NCBI GenBank assembly: GCA_945952045.1
Contig: CAMFHE010000008.1
Coordinates: 85,769-149,768, forward strand
Length of the DNA: 64,000 nt
Direction: 5' to 3'
From: an uncultured Rhizobium sp.
Lineage (GTDB): Bacteria; Pseudomonadota; Alphaproteobacteria; Rhizobiales; Rhizobiaceae
Shown: positions 23,360 through 32,657 of the stretch, piece after piece
Numbering within the stretch: the first letter of the stretch is position 1
How the letters are laid out: each line of letters begins with the position of its first letter
Made by a program: the position numbers and the translations under genes
The notes under the pieces: model-generated
What the model saw: only the letters and a program-made list of their open reading frames with translations
What the model was told of the DNA's origin: nothing
Database searches by the model: none

Positions 23360-23992
23360 ATGCCGGGATTTCATGAGATGCGGTTTCCGTTGCGGCTGTC
23401 GCTATCGACCAGCGGTGGGCCGGAGAGGCGGACGGATATCGTCAATCTGACCAATGGGCGCGAGAGCCGCAACCGGCGCTGGCGGGGCGCGCGGCGCTCC
23501 TACGATGCGGGGTCGGGCGTGCGCTCGATTGACGATCTCTATGAGGTCGCGGCGTTTTTCGAGGCGCGGAGCGGGGCGCTCTATGGGTTTCGGTTTCGCG
23601 ATCCGTTCGATGACAAGTCCTGCCCGCCGGGGGAGAGCGTTTCGGCGATGGACCAGCTTCTCGGAACCGGCGACGGGATGCGGACGGCGTTTCAGCTCGT
23701 CAAGACCTATGCGGATGCCGGCGGCGGGGTCGAGCGGGTGATCGCCAAGCCGGTGGCCGGGACGGTGGTGGCTTCCGTTGGCGGTGTCCTCGTGCCGCCC
23801 TGGGATTTTGCTTGCGATCCGGCGACGGGGATCGTTGCCTTTTCCACCCCGCCGCTCTCGGGAGCGGCGGTGCGGGCGGGCTTCGTCTTCGATGTGCCGG
23901 TGCGTTTTGCCGGCGACCGTATCGATATCAGCCTGCAGTCCTTCAAGGCCGGGCGCATTCCCTCCATTCCCCTGATCGAGATCACGCCATGA
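23360..23992 (+). CDS. Distal tail protein, DUF2460 (GTA g12)
   Basis: 210 aa. FHEMRFPLRLSLSTSGGPERRTDIVNLTNGRESRNRRW and SGALYGFRFRDPFDDKS are hallmark DUF2460 sequences. It forms the ring that connects tail tube to baseplate hub in RcGTA. It overlaps the g13 start. Confidence 0.93.
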   Translation: MPGFHEMRFPLRLSLSTSGGPERRTDIVNLTNGRESRNRRWRGARRSYDAGSGVRSIDDLYEVAAFFEARSGALYGFRFRDPFDDKSCPPGESVSAMDQLLGTGDGMRTAFQLVKTYADAGGGVERVIAKPVAGTVVASVGGVLVPPWDFACDPATGIVAFSTPPLSGAAVRAGFVFDVPVRFAGDRIDISLQSFKAGRIPSIPLIEITP

Positions 23993-24873
23993 GAGAAATC
24001 CCTGCAGCGCTCGCCGCCCATATTGCCGAGGGCGCCACGACGCTTTGTCATGCCTGGCGGGTCATCCGCCGTGATGGCAGCGTCTTCGGTTTTACCGAGC
24101 ATGACGGCGACCTCGATTTCGCCGCTACGCATTTTGCCGCCGCCAGCGGCTTTTCCGCCAGCGATGCGGAGACGGAGGCGGGTCTGGCCGCAACGACGGC
24201 GGAGGTGGCCGGCGGTTTTTCCAGCGAGGCGATTACGGAAGGTGACCTGACCGACGGGCGCTATGACGGGGCGCGGGTGGAGGTCTATCTCGTCAATTGG
24301 GCCGATCCGGCGCAGCACATGCTGCTGCGTGTGCAGGAAATCGGCGAGGTAACGTTGAGCGATGGCGATTTTCGCGCCGAATTGCGCAGTTTTACCCACA
24401 AGCTCGGGCGCGATCAGGGCCGCATCTATGGGCGGCGTTGCGATGCGACGCTGGGCGATGGGCGCTGCGGCGTCGATCTCGCCGCCTATCGCGGCGGCGG
24501 CGCGGTGACGGCGGTCCTCGACGGGCAGACGGTGGTGGTCTCGGGGATTTCCGGTTTTGCAGCCGGGTTTTTCCGCTATGGGGTGCTGAAAGTCACCGGC
24601 GGGCCGCTCGCCGGCCTGTCCTTCGATATCGACGATCATCGGGTCGAGGAGGGAGCGGTGGCCCTGACCTTCTGGTTGCCGCTGCCGCGTCCGGTCACGG
24701 TGGGGGCGACGTTCGAGATCGCTGCCGGTTGCGACAAGGCGTTTTCCACCTGCCGGGCGAAATTCGCCAACCAGCTTAATTTCCAAGGATTTCCGCATAT
24801 CCCGGGCTCGGACTTCGCCTATTCCTATGCCGATGGCGAGACCGTGCATGATGGCCGGGCGCTGTTCGAATGA
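23989..24873 (+). CDS. Baseplate hub protein, DUF2163 (GTA g13)
   Basis: 294 aa. LCHAWRVIRRDGSVFGFTEHD opens the DUF2163 domain. Two cysteine pairs, RRCDATLGDGRCGVDL and AGCDKAFSTCRAKF, precede FQGFPHIPG. In RcGTA this hub protein carries a bound metal or Fe-S centre through such cysteines (from general knowledge; not shown here). ATGA overlaps join it to g12 and g14. Confidence 0.93.
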   Translation: MREIPAALAAHIAEGATTLCHAWRVIRRDGSVFGFTEHDGDLDFAATHFAAASGFSASDAETEAGLAATTAEVAGGFSSEAITEGDLTDGRYDGARVEVYLVNWADPAQHMLLRVQEIGEVTLSDGDFRAELRSFTHKLGRDQGRIYGRRCDATLGDGRCGVDLAAYRGGGAVTAVLDGQTVVVSGISGFAAGFFRYGVLKVTGGPLAGLSFDIDDHRVEEGAVALTFWLPLPRPVTVGATFEIAAGCDKAFSTCRAKFANQLNFQGFPHIPGSDFAYSYADGETVHDGRALFE

Positions 24874-25295
24874 ACGGGGTCGGCGAAAAAGTCTTGCGCG
24901 CGGCGGAAGCTTGGATCGGCACGCCCTACCGCCATCAGGGATCGCGGCGCGGCATCGGCTGCGATTGCCTCGGGCTGGTGCGCGGCGTCTGGCGGGAGCT
25001 TTACGGCGGCGAGCCGGAAACGCCCGCGCCTTATGCGCCCGATTGGGCGGAGCGTTGCGGCGAGGAGCGGCTGCTGGCGGCGGCCGGGCGGTATTTTTTG
25101 CCCGTCGACGCCATGGAAGCGGGCGACCTGATGATCTTTCGCTGGCGGGCGGGTTATGCGGCCAAACATGCCGGCATCTTCTGCGGGCAGGGGCATTTCA
25201 TCCATGCCTATGAGCAGGCGGCGGTGATCCGCTCGCCGCTGACGCCCTCCTGGCGCCGGCGCATTGCCGGCGTCTTCCGCTTCCCCGAACTCTGA
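24870..25295 (+). CDS. NlpC/P60-type cell-wall peptidase (GTA g14)
   Basis: 141 aa. The catalytic cysteine lies in GIGCDCLGLVRGVWREL and the histidine in AAKHAGIFCGQGHFIHAYE, with the proline-rich ending typical of the family. As a tail-tip peptidase it would open peptidoglycan of the recipient cell during DNA delivery. It overlaps g13 and lies 10 bases before g15. Confidence 0.92.
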   Translation: MNGVGEKVLRAAEAWIGTPYRHQGSRRGIGCDCLGLVRGVWRELYGGEPETPAPYAPDWAERCGEERLLAAAGRYFLPVDAMEAGDLMIFRWRAGYAAKHAGIFCGQGHFIHAYEQAAVIRSPLTPSWRRRIAGVFRFPEL

Positions 25296-25305
25296 GGTTC
25301 TTCAA

Positions 25306-28300
25306 ATGGCGACGATTCTGTTTCAGGCGGCGGGTGCGGCACTTGGTGGCGTCTTCGGGCCCGTGGGCGCAATCATCGGCCGGGCGGCGGGCGCGCTGGC
25401 CGGCAATGTCGTCGACCGGGCGCTGATCAACGGCACCCGCACCATCTCCGGCCAGCGGCTGGCGACGGCGCGCATTCCCGGGGCCGATGACGGCACCTCC
25501 ATCAGCCGTCTCTACGGCACCGCCCGCATCGGCGGCACGCTGATCTGGGCGACGCGTTTCGAGGAGGAAGTCTCCGTGGAGCGCGCCGGCGGCAAGGCGA
25601 CGGGGCCGCGCGTCGAAAATTTCAGCTATTATGCCAATCTGGCCATCGGGCTCTGTGAAGGCGAGATCGCCAGCGTGCGCCGTGTCTGGGCCGACGGGCG
25701 CGAGATCGACCTGACCAATATAGAGATGCGGGTGCACACCGGCAGCCGCGACCAGCTTGCCGATCCGCTGATCGAGGCGAAGCAAGGCGCGGGCAGGGTG
25801 CCGGCCTATCGCGGACTGGCTTACGTCGTCTTCGAGCGGCTGCCGCTCGATACTTTCGGAAACCGTATTCCACTGTTCCAGTTCGAGGTGCTGCGCACCG
25901 TCGGGCGGCTGGAAAGCCAGATCCGGGCGATCACTATCATTCCCGGCTCCACCGAGCACGGCTATTCCACTGTGCCGGTCACCGAAAGCCTGGGGCCGGG
26001 CAGTGTGCGCAGCATGAACCGCCATACACTGACGCATGCGACCGACTGGGCTGCCTCGATCGACGAATTGACGGCCGTCTGCCCCAATCTGGAAAGCGTG
26101 GCGCTGGTCGTCTCCTGGTTCGGCACGGATTTGCGCGCCGGCGAATGCCGCATCCTGCCGGGCGTCGAGACGCTGGGGCGGGAGGAGGAGAGCATTCCCT
26201 GGATCGTCTCCGGCATTCCCCGCAGCGATGCGCACCTGATCAGCACCAGTAATGGCGGCCCGGCCTATGGCGGCACGCCGAACGATGCCAGCGTCGTCGC
26301 GGCCATCGCCGACCTGAAGGCGCGCGGCCTGAAAGTGTTTCTCTATCCCTTCCTGATGATGGATGTGCCGCTCGGCAACGGCTTGCCGGATCCGCATGGC
26401 GGGGCGGAACAGGCGGTCTATCCCTGGCGCGGGCGCATCACCTGTCATCCCGCGCCCGGCCGTGCCGGTTCGCCGGATCGCAGCGCCGCCATCGGCGCGG
26501 CCGTTTCCGCCTTCTGCGGCGATACGGCGGTTGCGGATTTTTCCGTGGCGGGCACGGAAATTACGCATACCGGAGCGGCCGAGGGCTATCGCCGGCTGGT
26601 GCTGCATTATGCGCATCTGGCGGCGGCGGTCGGCGGGGTCGATGGTTTCATCATCGGCTCGGAATTGCGCGGGCTGACGCAATTGCGCGACGAGACGAAC
26701 GCCTTTCCCTTCGTGCAGGCGCTGGCAACGCTGGCGGGCGAGGTGCGTGGGCTGCTGGGGCCGGCGGCGAAGTTGACCTACGGCGCGGACTGGAGCGAAT
26801 ATTTCGGCTACCACCCGGCCGATGGCAGCGGCGACGTCTATTTCCATCTCGATCCGCTCTGGGCCTCGCCGGCCATCGATGCGGTGGGGATCGATAATTA
26901 CATGCCGCTGTCGGACTGGCGCGATGCCGATCTGCTGGCGGAAAGTCCGGACGGCGCGCGCACGGCGGACGATCCAAGAGCCTTGAAGGCCGCCGTCGCC
27001 ACAGGCGAAGGGTTCGACTGGTATTATGCCAGCGAGGCCGACCGCAAGGCGCGGCAGCGCAGCCCGATCACTGATGGGCTGGCGGCGAAGCCCTGGGTGT
27101 TTCGCTACAAGGATATCCATGGCTGGTGGTCGAACCGGCACTACAATCGCGTCGACGGCGCGGAGGTCGGGACGCCAACCCCCTGGGTTCCCGGCATGAA
27201 GCCGGTCTGGCTGACCGAACTCGGCTGCCCCGCCATTGACAAGGGCGCGAACCAGCCAAACGTCTTCGTCGACCCAAAGTCTTCGGAGAGCTTTGCGCCC
27301 TATTTCTCCAACTGGATGCGCCTCGACAGCATTCAGCGCCGCTTTCTCGAGGCCCATCACGATCACTGGACGGGTGCTGACGCGCCGGCCGGCATGCTGG
27401 ATGCGACAAAGACCTTCGTCTGGACCTGGGATGCGCGGCCGTTTCCGGCCTTTCCGCAGGAAAAGAAGGTGTGGAGCGACGGCTCCAACTGGACGACAGG
27501 GCATTGGATGAACGGCCGCCTCGGCGCGGGCACGCTGGCGGAAGTGATCGCCGCCATCCTGCGAGATCATGGGTTTACCGATTTCGATGTCGAGGAAGTC
27601 AGCGGCGATCTTCCGGGGTATGTGCAAGGCGAAATCGCCTCGGCGCGGGCGCTGATCGAGCCGCTGCTGTTCGCCTTTCAGGTCGATGCCTACGAGGGCG
27701 GGCCGATTTTACGGTTTCGCTCGCGGCTGAAGGCGAGCCGCCCGGCAAAAGTGATCGACGTTCTGGCCGATCTCGACGACCAGAAACTGTGGACGGAAAA
27801 CCGCAACCACGATGCCGACCATGCCGGCGAGGCGATCATCGGTTTCTACGACCAGTTCCTCGATTACGAGCAGGCGAGCAGCCGTTCGCGCCGGGTGGCG
27901 GCCGCTAATGACCGGGTTCTGCGTTGCGATCTTGCCGCCAGCCTCGCTGCGGAGACGGCGCTGGCCGGCGCCGAAGCGCTGTTGCGCGACCAGCTCGTGG
28001 CGCGCCGTTCCCTCAGCTTCGATCTCGCGCCTTACGAACTCGGCCTGCAGCCGGGCGATGCGGTGGAATTGCCGGATGGGCCGGCGGGGCGGTTTCTCGT
28101 CACCCGCATTGAGGACGGCAAGACCCGGCATGTGGAGGCGCGCGCCTTTGCAGCCTCCACTGCGACACGCCCGCCTTCGCGTGAAGACGAGCCGGGCACC
28201 GTGGGCACGGAGGTATTCCCCTTCGCGCCGCTTCTGGTCTTTCTCGACCTGCCGCGCTTCGAAGGTGGTGCGTCGGGCGATTTCGCCCGCGTCGCGCTCT

Positions 28301-29148
28301 ATGCAAAGCCGTTTCGGCGCAGCGCGATCTCCTCCTCGACCGGAGCCGAAGGGTTTCGGCTTCGCGCTGCGGTGGAACGGCCGGCGCGGATCGGAACCCT
28401 GCAAGCCGCGCTGTCTCCGGGCGTGTTCGGCCGTTTCGACCGGTTGAACGCGCTGACGGTCGATCTGCCCTTCGGCGCTGCGGCAAGCGCCGCCCGCCCC
28501 GCCGTTCTCGCCGGGGAAAACCGGCTGGCTGTGGCCTGCCGAGACGGCGGCTGGGAGATTCTGAGCTATAGCGAGGGTGAGGAAATTGCCCCTGGCCGCT
28601 GGCGTTTGACCGGGCTGCTGCGCGGGCTTGCGGGCAGCGATGACGCGATGCGGGCCGGCGCCGAGGCCGGCGCGCGGGTCGTCTTCCTCGATTCGGCGGT
28701 GCGCCCGCTGGCATTGATGCCGGAAGAGGCGGGGCTGTCGCTGAACTGGATCGCGGAAGCTGCGGGCGGACAGGGGGCGACGGCGCCGCAAACCTTTGCC
28801 GGCGGCATGCGCGCCGAAACGCCGTTGGCGCCCGTGCATGTCGGCGGCCGGCGTCTGGCCGGCGGCGATATCCATCTTTCCTGGGTGCGGCGCGGGCGTG
28901 TCGATGCCGACGACTGGGGTGGGGCAGATATCGCGCTGGACGAGCCGGAGGAGCGTTATCGCATCGACATTCTCGACGGTCCGCACGTGCGCCGCAGCGT
29001 CGAGGTGACGGCGCCTTTCTACGATTATCCGGAGGCTTTGGAGACGGCGGATTTCGGCGGACCGCAAGCGGCGTTGTCGCTGCGCATCCGCCAGATGGGC
29101 CGCAAGGTGCCGCTGGGGCTTGCCGCCGAGCGGGTGGTTTCACTGTAA
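25306..29148 (+). CDS. GTA g15: TIM-barrel-containing tail/host-recognition protein
   Basis: 1280 aa, the largest protein of the cluster. It starts FQAAGAALGGVFGPVGAIIGRAAGALAG and GTARIGGTLIWATRFEEE. The GTA TIM-barrel domain (about 420-720) includes KLTYGADWSEYFGYH, YFHLDPLWASPAIDAVGIDNYMP and PVWLTELGCPAIDKGANQPN. A phage-tail_3-like domain and a C-terminal beta-rich region follow. It forms the megatron hub of the baseplate. The ATG at 25306 is chosen because the ORF-track extension overlaps g14. A reverse-strand 809-aa ORF over it is a shadow. Confidence 0.94.
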   Translation: MATILFQAAGAALGGVFGPVGAIIGRAAGALAGNVVDRALINGTRTISGQRLATARIPGADDGTSISRLYGTARIGGTLIWATRFEEEVSVERAGGKATGPRVENFSYYANLAIGLCEGEIASVRRVWADGREIDLTNIEMRVHTGSRDQLADPLIEAKQGAGRVPAYRGLAYVVFERLPLDTFGNRIPLFQFEVLRTVGRLESQIRAITIIPGSTEHGYSTVPVTESLGPGSVRSMNRHTLTHATDWAASIDELTAVCPNLESVALVVSWFGTDLRAGECRILPGVETLGREEESIPWIVSGIPRSDAHLISTSNGGPAYGGTPNDASVVAAIADLKARGLKVFLYPFLMMDVPLGNGLPDPHGGAEQAVYPWRGRITCHPAPGRAGSPDRSAAIGAAVSAFCGDTAVADFSVAGTEITHTGAAEGYRRLVLHYAHLAAAVGGVDGFIIGSELRGLTQLRDETNAFPFVQALATLAGEVRGLLGPAAKLTYGADWSEYFGYHPADGSGDVYFHLDPLWASPAIDAVGIDNYMPLSDWRDADLLAESPDGARTADDPRALKAAVATGEGFDWYYASEADRKARQRSPITDGLAAKPWVFRYKDIHGWWSNRHYNRVDGAEVGTPTPWVPGMKPVWLTELGCPAIDKGANQPNVFVDPKSSESFAPYFSNWMRLDSIQRRFLEAHHDHWTGADAPAGMLDATKTFVWTWDARPFPAFPQEKKVWSDGSNWTTGHWMNGRLGAGTLAEVIAAILRDHGFTDFDVEEVSGDLPGYVQGEIASARALIEPLLFAFQVDAYEGGPILRFRSRLKASRPAKVIDVLADLDDQKLWTENRNHDADHAGEAIIGFYDQFLDYEQASSRSRRVAAANDRVLRCDLAASLAAETALAGAEALLRDQLVARRSLSFDLAPYELGLQPGDAVELPDGPAGRFLVTRIEDGKTRHVEARAFAASTATRPPSREDEPGTVGTEVFPFAPLLVFLDLPRFEGGASGDFARVALYAKPFRRSAISSSTGAEGFRLRAAVERPARIGTLQAALSPGVFGRFDRLNALTVDLPFGAAASAARPAVLAGENRLAVACRDGGWEILSYSEGEEIAPGRWRLTGLLRGLAGSDDAMRAGAEAGARVVFLDSAVRPLALMPEEAGLSLNWIAEAAGGQGATAPQTFAGGMRAETPLAPVHVGGRRLAGGDIHLSWVRRGRVDADDWGGADIALDEPEERYRIDILDGPHVRRSVEVTAPFYDYPEALETADFGGPQAALSLRIRQMGRKVPLGLAAERVVSL

Positions 29149-29166
29149 ATTGAAGGGAGACGCAAC

Positions 29167-29388
29167 ATGATCGAATCGAAGCCGTGGTATCTTTCCAAGA
29201 CCGTGTGGGGCGCGGGCCTGGCCGTTCTGGCCTCGCTCCTGCACCTCTCGGGCGTCGAACTCGGGCTTGAGGAACAAGGCGCGCTGGCCGACGGACTGGT
29301 GGCCCTCTTCGGGGCGCTTGGCGCTCTTTTGGCGGTGTATGGGCGGATTTCGGCCCGCCACGCAATCGGCGGGGATGGGCGGAAATGA
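29167..29388 (+). CDS. Small holin-like membrane protein
   Basis: 73 aa. MIESKPWYLSKTVWGAGLAVLASLL begins a first hydrophobic segment and ALVAFLF-like GLVALFGALGALLAVYGRI forms a second, with charged ends. This resembles small two-TM proteins that accompany phage endolysins. It closes the GTA-like cluster. AGGGAGA before the ATG supports expression. Holin function is inferred from position and topology. Confidence 0.65.
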   Translation: MIESKPWYLSKTVWGAGLAVLASLLHLSGVELGLEEQGALADGLVALFGALGALLAVYGRISARHAIGGDGRK

Positions 29389-29508
29389 CAGGAATTTCGC
29401 CCATTCATTTGCCATTCAGGCGGTGTTGATTAAGTATGGACCATGGAACATGGCGTGCAAAACCATGATACGGACTTGCGATAACGCCATGATTTCGAGA
29501 AAAACTTG

Positions 29509-29550
29509 AAGCGCGGCCGCATACGGCGATCTGGATACGGCGCGCTTTTT
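29509..29550 (+). terminator. Terminator-like hairpin after the GTA cluster
   Basis: AAGCGCG (29509-29515) pairs with CGCGCTT (29541-29547) across a 25-base loop, followed by TTT. It is loose for an intrinsic terminator but correctly placed between the holin-like gene and feuN. Confidence 0.45.
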
Positions 29551-29587
29551 AACTGGTATCGACGTGTTTTCGGTGGAAGTATAGGCG

Positions 29588-29836
29588 ATGGCATCTCCGG
29601 CGATCTTAGCGACCCTTGCCGCCGGGCTTTCGGCGGCGGCACCGCAGGATACAGGCATGAGCATACTGGTTGACGCCGCCGGCGATTGTGCTGCAGCGGC
29701 GGAGCAGGTGGTCGCCGAAACCGGCGGACAGCTTCTTTCCGCCCAGCCCTCGGGCGATTCCTGCGTCATCACCGTGCTGATCCAGGGCAATGGCAGCGAA
29801 CGGCCACGCAAGGTCCGCGTCAAGGTTCCGATGTAA
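29588..29836 (+). CDS. feuN: FeuN-like small periplasmic inhibitor of FeuQ
   Basis: 82 aa. The N-terminus (ILATLAAGLSAAAPQ) is a short secretion signal, followed by a small domain (ILVDAAGDCAAAAEQVVAETGGQLLS.. CVITVLIQGNGSERPRKVRVKVPM) with two cysteines. Position directly before feuP-feuQ, size and export signal match FeuN of Sinorhizobium meliloti, a periplasmic protein that restrains the FeuQ sensor. The name rests mainly on gene order. The spacing to feuP is 47 bases. Confidence 0.75.
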   Translation: MASPAILATLAAGLSAAAPQDTGMSILVDAAGDCAAAAEQVVAETGGQLLSAQPSGDSCVITVLIQGNGSERPRKVRVKVPM

Positions 29837-29883
29837 GCAGGCCCCACCTGTTTTGACGTTTTTCCATGGAGTGACCTGCGGAC

Positions 29884-30555
29884 ATGCGAATTCTTGTGGT
29901 CGAAGACGATGCGACGCTCAACCGCCAGCTTGCGGATGCGTTGAAGGAGGCCGGCTATGTCGTCGACCAGGCCTTCGACGGCGAGGAAGGCCATTTTCTC
30001 GGCGACTCCGAACCTTATGACGCCGTCATCCTCGATATCGGCCTGCCGGAAATGGACGGCATCACCGTTCTCGAAAAGTGGCGCGCGAACGGGCGCACCA
30101 TGCCGGTGCTGATCCTCACCGCGCGCGACCGCTGGAGCGATAAGGTGGCCGGCATCGACGCCGGGGCCGACGATTACGTCGCCAAGCCCTTCCATGTCGA
30201 GGAAGTGCTGGCCCGCATCCGCGCGCTCATCCGCCGCGCCGCCGGCCATGCCTCCTCCGAGATCGTCTGCGGGCCGGTGCGGCTCGATACCAAGACGTCC
30301 AAGGCCTCGGTCAATGGCAGCCAGCTCAAGCTCACCTCGCATGAATTCCGGCTGCTCTCCTATCTCATGCATCACATGGGCGAGGTCGTGTCGCGCACCG
30401 CGCTCGTCGAGCACATGTACGATCAGGATTTCGACCGCGATTCCAACACCATCGAGGTTTTCGTCGGCCGGCTTCGCAAGAAGATGGGCGTCGACCTGAT
30501 CGAGACGGTGCGCGGCCTCGGCTATCGCATGCAGGCGCCGGGCGCAGCAAAGTAA
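29884..30555 (+). CDS. feuP: FeuP OmpR-family response regulator
   Basis: 223 aa. The receiver domain has the acidic pair VEDD, phospho-acceptor Asp in AVILDIGLPEMDG and Lys in DDYVAKPF. The C-terminal winged helix (LKLTSHEFRLLSYLMHHMGEVVSRTALVEHMYDQD.. VFVGRLRKKMG) binds DNA. In rhizobia FeuPQ responds to osmotic/envelope conditions and activates genes such as ndvA for cyclic glucan export. It is encoded between feuN and feuQ. Confidence 0.92.
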   Translation: MRILVVEDDATLNRQLADALKEAGYVVDQAFDGEEGHFLGDSEPYDAVILDIGLPEMDGITVLEKWRANGRTMPVLILTARDRWSDKVAGIDAGADDYVAKPFHVEEVLARIRALIRRAAGHASSEIVCGPVRLDTKTSKASVNGSQLKLTSHEFRLLSYLMHHMGEVVSRTALVEHMYDQDFDRDSNTIEVFVGRLRKKMGVDLIETVRGLGYRMQAPGAAK

Positions 30556-30592
30556 CAATCACTTCGGAACGCGCGGGGGCGCTGCGACGGAT

Positions 30593-31999
30593 ATGACCTT
30601 CGGTGCTCGTTCTCTCACCGCCCGCGTGCTGCTGCTCGCCACCCTTTGGTCGGCGGTGGCGCTGGTGGCAATTGCGGTGGTCATTTCGACGCTCTACCGC
30701 GAAAGCGCCGACCGCGGCTTTCAGGATCTGCTGCGCGCCCAGCTCTATAACGTCGTCAACTCGCTTTCCATTGGCGAAAACAGTTCGCTCGCCGGCAATC
30801 CCGAGCTTGGCGACCTGCGTTTCTCGCAGCCGAAAAGCGGCTGGTACTGGATCGTCGAGCCCCTCGGCACCTTTTCGACCGGGCCGCTGGTTTCCTCCTC
30901 GCTTGGTCTCTCCAATCTCAAGGTTCCCTCGGTCGCCGAAGTGCCTTTCGACAGCAATTACGAGCGTTTCTATTCGCTCGACGACGGCAACGGCAATCGC
31001 ATCCAGGTGGCCGAGACCGAAGTGGTGCTGGATCAGGAGGGTCGTGCCGCGCGCTTTCGGGTCAGCGGCAATCTCGCCGTGGTCGAAAACGACATCGCCG
31101 CCTTTGACAACAGCCTCTATCTGGCGCTGGCCGTCTTCGGTTTCGGTAGCCTGATCGTCAATGCGCTGGCCATTCTCTATGGCCTGAAACCGCTCGACCA
31201 TGCCCGCGCGGCCCTTGAGCGCATTCGCGGCGGCGAGGCGGAGCGGCTGCAGGGCGAGTTTCCGCGCGAAATCCAGCCGCTTGCCAACGAGATCAATGCA
31301 CTGATCGACAGCAACCGCCGCATCGTCGAGCGCGCCCGCATGCAGGTCGGCAATCTCGCCCATTCGCTGAAGACGCCGATTGCCGTGCTGCTCAACGAGG
31401 CGCGCGTGCTCGACCGCCAGCATGGCGAACTGGTTGCTCATCAGGCCGAGGCGATGCAGGGGCAGGTGCAATCCTATCTCAACCGCGCCCGCATCGCCGC
31501 CCAGCGCGATTCGGTTCTGGCGCGCACGGAAGCAGAGCCTGCGCTGGAGCGGCTGGTGCGTGTCATGCGCCGCCTGAACGCCGACAAGGAATTCGAGCTG
31601 GTGATCGATCCGCCGCATCTGTCGCTGGCGATGGAGCAGCAGGACGTCGAGGAGACCGTCGGCAATCTTCTGGAAAACGCGGCCCGCTTCGCTGAACGCC
31701 GGGTGATCGTCACTGCTAATGCCGCACCCGCCGACGTCAAGGGCGCCGACCCCGCGCGCAAATCCTGGGTGGAGCTGACGGTCGAGGACGATGGTCCCGG
31801 CCTCGATGCCGATCAGATCCGCGAGGCGATGAAGCGTGGCCGGCGGCTGGACGAAAGCAAGCCCGGCACGGGCCTTGGCCTGTCGATCGTGCGCGAGATC
31901 ACCTCCGAATATCACGGGTTGATCGATCTCTCGCGCGGGCCGGCCGGTGGGCTGAGGGCGCGGCTAATTTTGCCTGCCGTGACAAAGGACATTGCGTGA
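30593..31999 (+). CDS. feuQ: FeuQ sensor histidine kinase
   Basis: 468 aa. A first membrane segment (LLLATLWSAVALVAIAVVIS), a periplasmic sensor domain (about 35-160), a second segment (YLALAVFGFGSLIVNALAILYGL), a HAMP-like stretch, and the dimerisation/phospho-acceptor helix QVGNLAHSLKTPIAVLLNEA (His in AHSLKTP). The ATPase boxes are LLENAARF, VEDDGPGLD and PGTGLGLSIVREI. The periplasmic domain is where FeuN is thought to act. It follows feuP by 37 bases. Confidence 0.92.
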   Translation: MTFGARSLTARVLLLATLWSAVALVAIAVVISTLYRESADRGFQDLLRAQLYNVVNSLSIGENSSLAGNPELGDLRFSQPKSGWYWIVEPLGTFSTGPLVSSSLGLSNLKVPSVAEVPFDSNYERFYSLDDGNGNRIQVAETEVVLDQEGRAARFRVSGNLAVVENDIAAFDNSLYLALAVFGFGSLIVNALAILYGLKPLDHARAALERIRGGEAERLQGEFPREIQPLANEINALIDSNRRIVERARMQVGNLAHSLKTPIAVLLNEARVLDRQHGELVAHQAEAMQGQVQSYLNRARIAAQRDSVLARTEAEPALERLVRVMRRLNADKEFELVIDPPHLSLAMEQQDVEETVGNLLENAARFAERRVIVTANAAPADVKGADPARKSWVELTVEDDGPGLDADQIREAMKRGRRLDESKPGTGLGLSIVREITSEYHGLIDLSRGPAGGLRARLILPAVTKDIA

Positions 32000-32112
32000 C
32001 GCCGATTGCGGTGTCAAAAAAGGCGGACGGTCACAATGACGCCACGCAAAGCCCTCACCAGTGCAAGGAACTTGATTTGACGATTGCCGACCGCGAATAC
32101 TGGTTTGATTCC

Positions 32113-32547
32113 ATGCATGTTTCCACGCGTTGCCTCACCCTTGCCGCGCTTGCCGCGACGCTCGCCCTTGCCGGTTGCAAGACCACAGGTTCCGGAACCG
32201 GCAGCATTGCGCCGAAGCCGGCTGTCACAGCAGCAAACGGTTCGACAGGCTTCATCACCGCCCTGCAGGGCGGCATCGTGGCGCGCAGCGGCGTGACGCT
32301 CAGCAATTCCGACAAGCAGCGGGCGCTGGAAGCCGAATACCGCGCGCTGGAAGCTGCCCCCGGCGGCCAGCCGGTCGCATGGAGCGGCCGCGGCGTCAGT
32401 GGCGAGGTCGTGGCGGCAGCGCCGTATCAGGTCGGGTCACAGAATTGCCGGCAATATACCCATACCTTGAAGCTGGAAGACCGGCAGGCGGTGGCGCGCG
32501 GGGCTGCCTGCCGCAATGCGAACGGAAGCTGGTCGCCATTGACTTAA
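32113..32547 (+). CDS. Surface lipoprotein (RT0821/Lpp0805-like)
   Basis: 144 aa. MHVSTRCLTLAALAATLALAGCKTT is a lipoprotein signal with lipobox LAGC, so it is anchored in the outer membrane or periplasm. The C-terminal part (SDKQRALEAEYRALEAAPGGQPVAWSG.. NCRQYTHTLKLEDRQAVARGAACRNANGSW) resembles the RT0821/Lpp0805/17-kDa antigen-like surface family. Start 32113 is chosen because it puts the signal at the N-terminus; the ORF-track GTG at 31996 overlaps feuQ. Function unknown. Confidence 0.82.
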   Translation: MHVSTRCLTLAALAATLALAGCKTTGSGTGSIAPKPAVTAANGSTGFITALQGGIVARSGVTLSNSDKQRALEAEYRALEAAPGGQPVAWSGRGVSGEVVAAAPYQVGSQNCRQYTHTLKLEDRQAVARGAACRNANGSWSPLT

Positions 32548-32657
32548 AGCAATGTGCGATGCCTCCAGAGCGGCTACTTGCGGCTAAACGCCACAAATCC
32601 GCGTGAGCGGAGCGTTTGCCAGTTGGAATGACCGTTCGGGTAAAGTAATTGGGCGCT

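Noticed and set aside
25198-27627. 809-aa minus-strand ORF
   Set aside because: Shadow of GTA g15; no recognisable domain and no start context.
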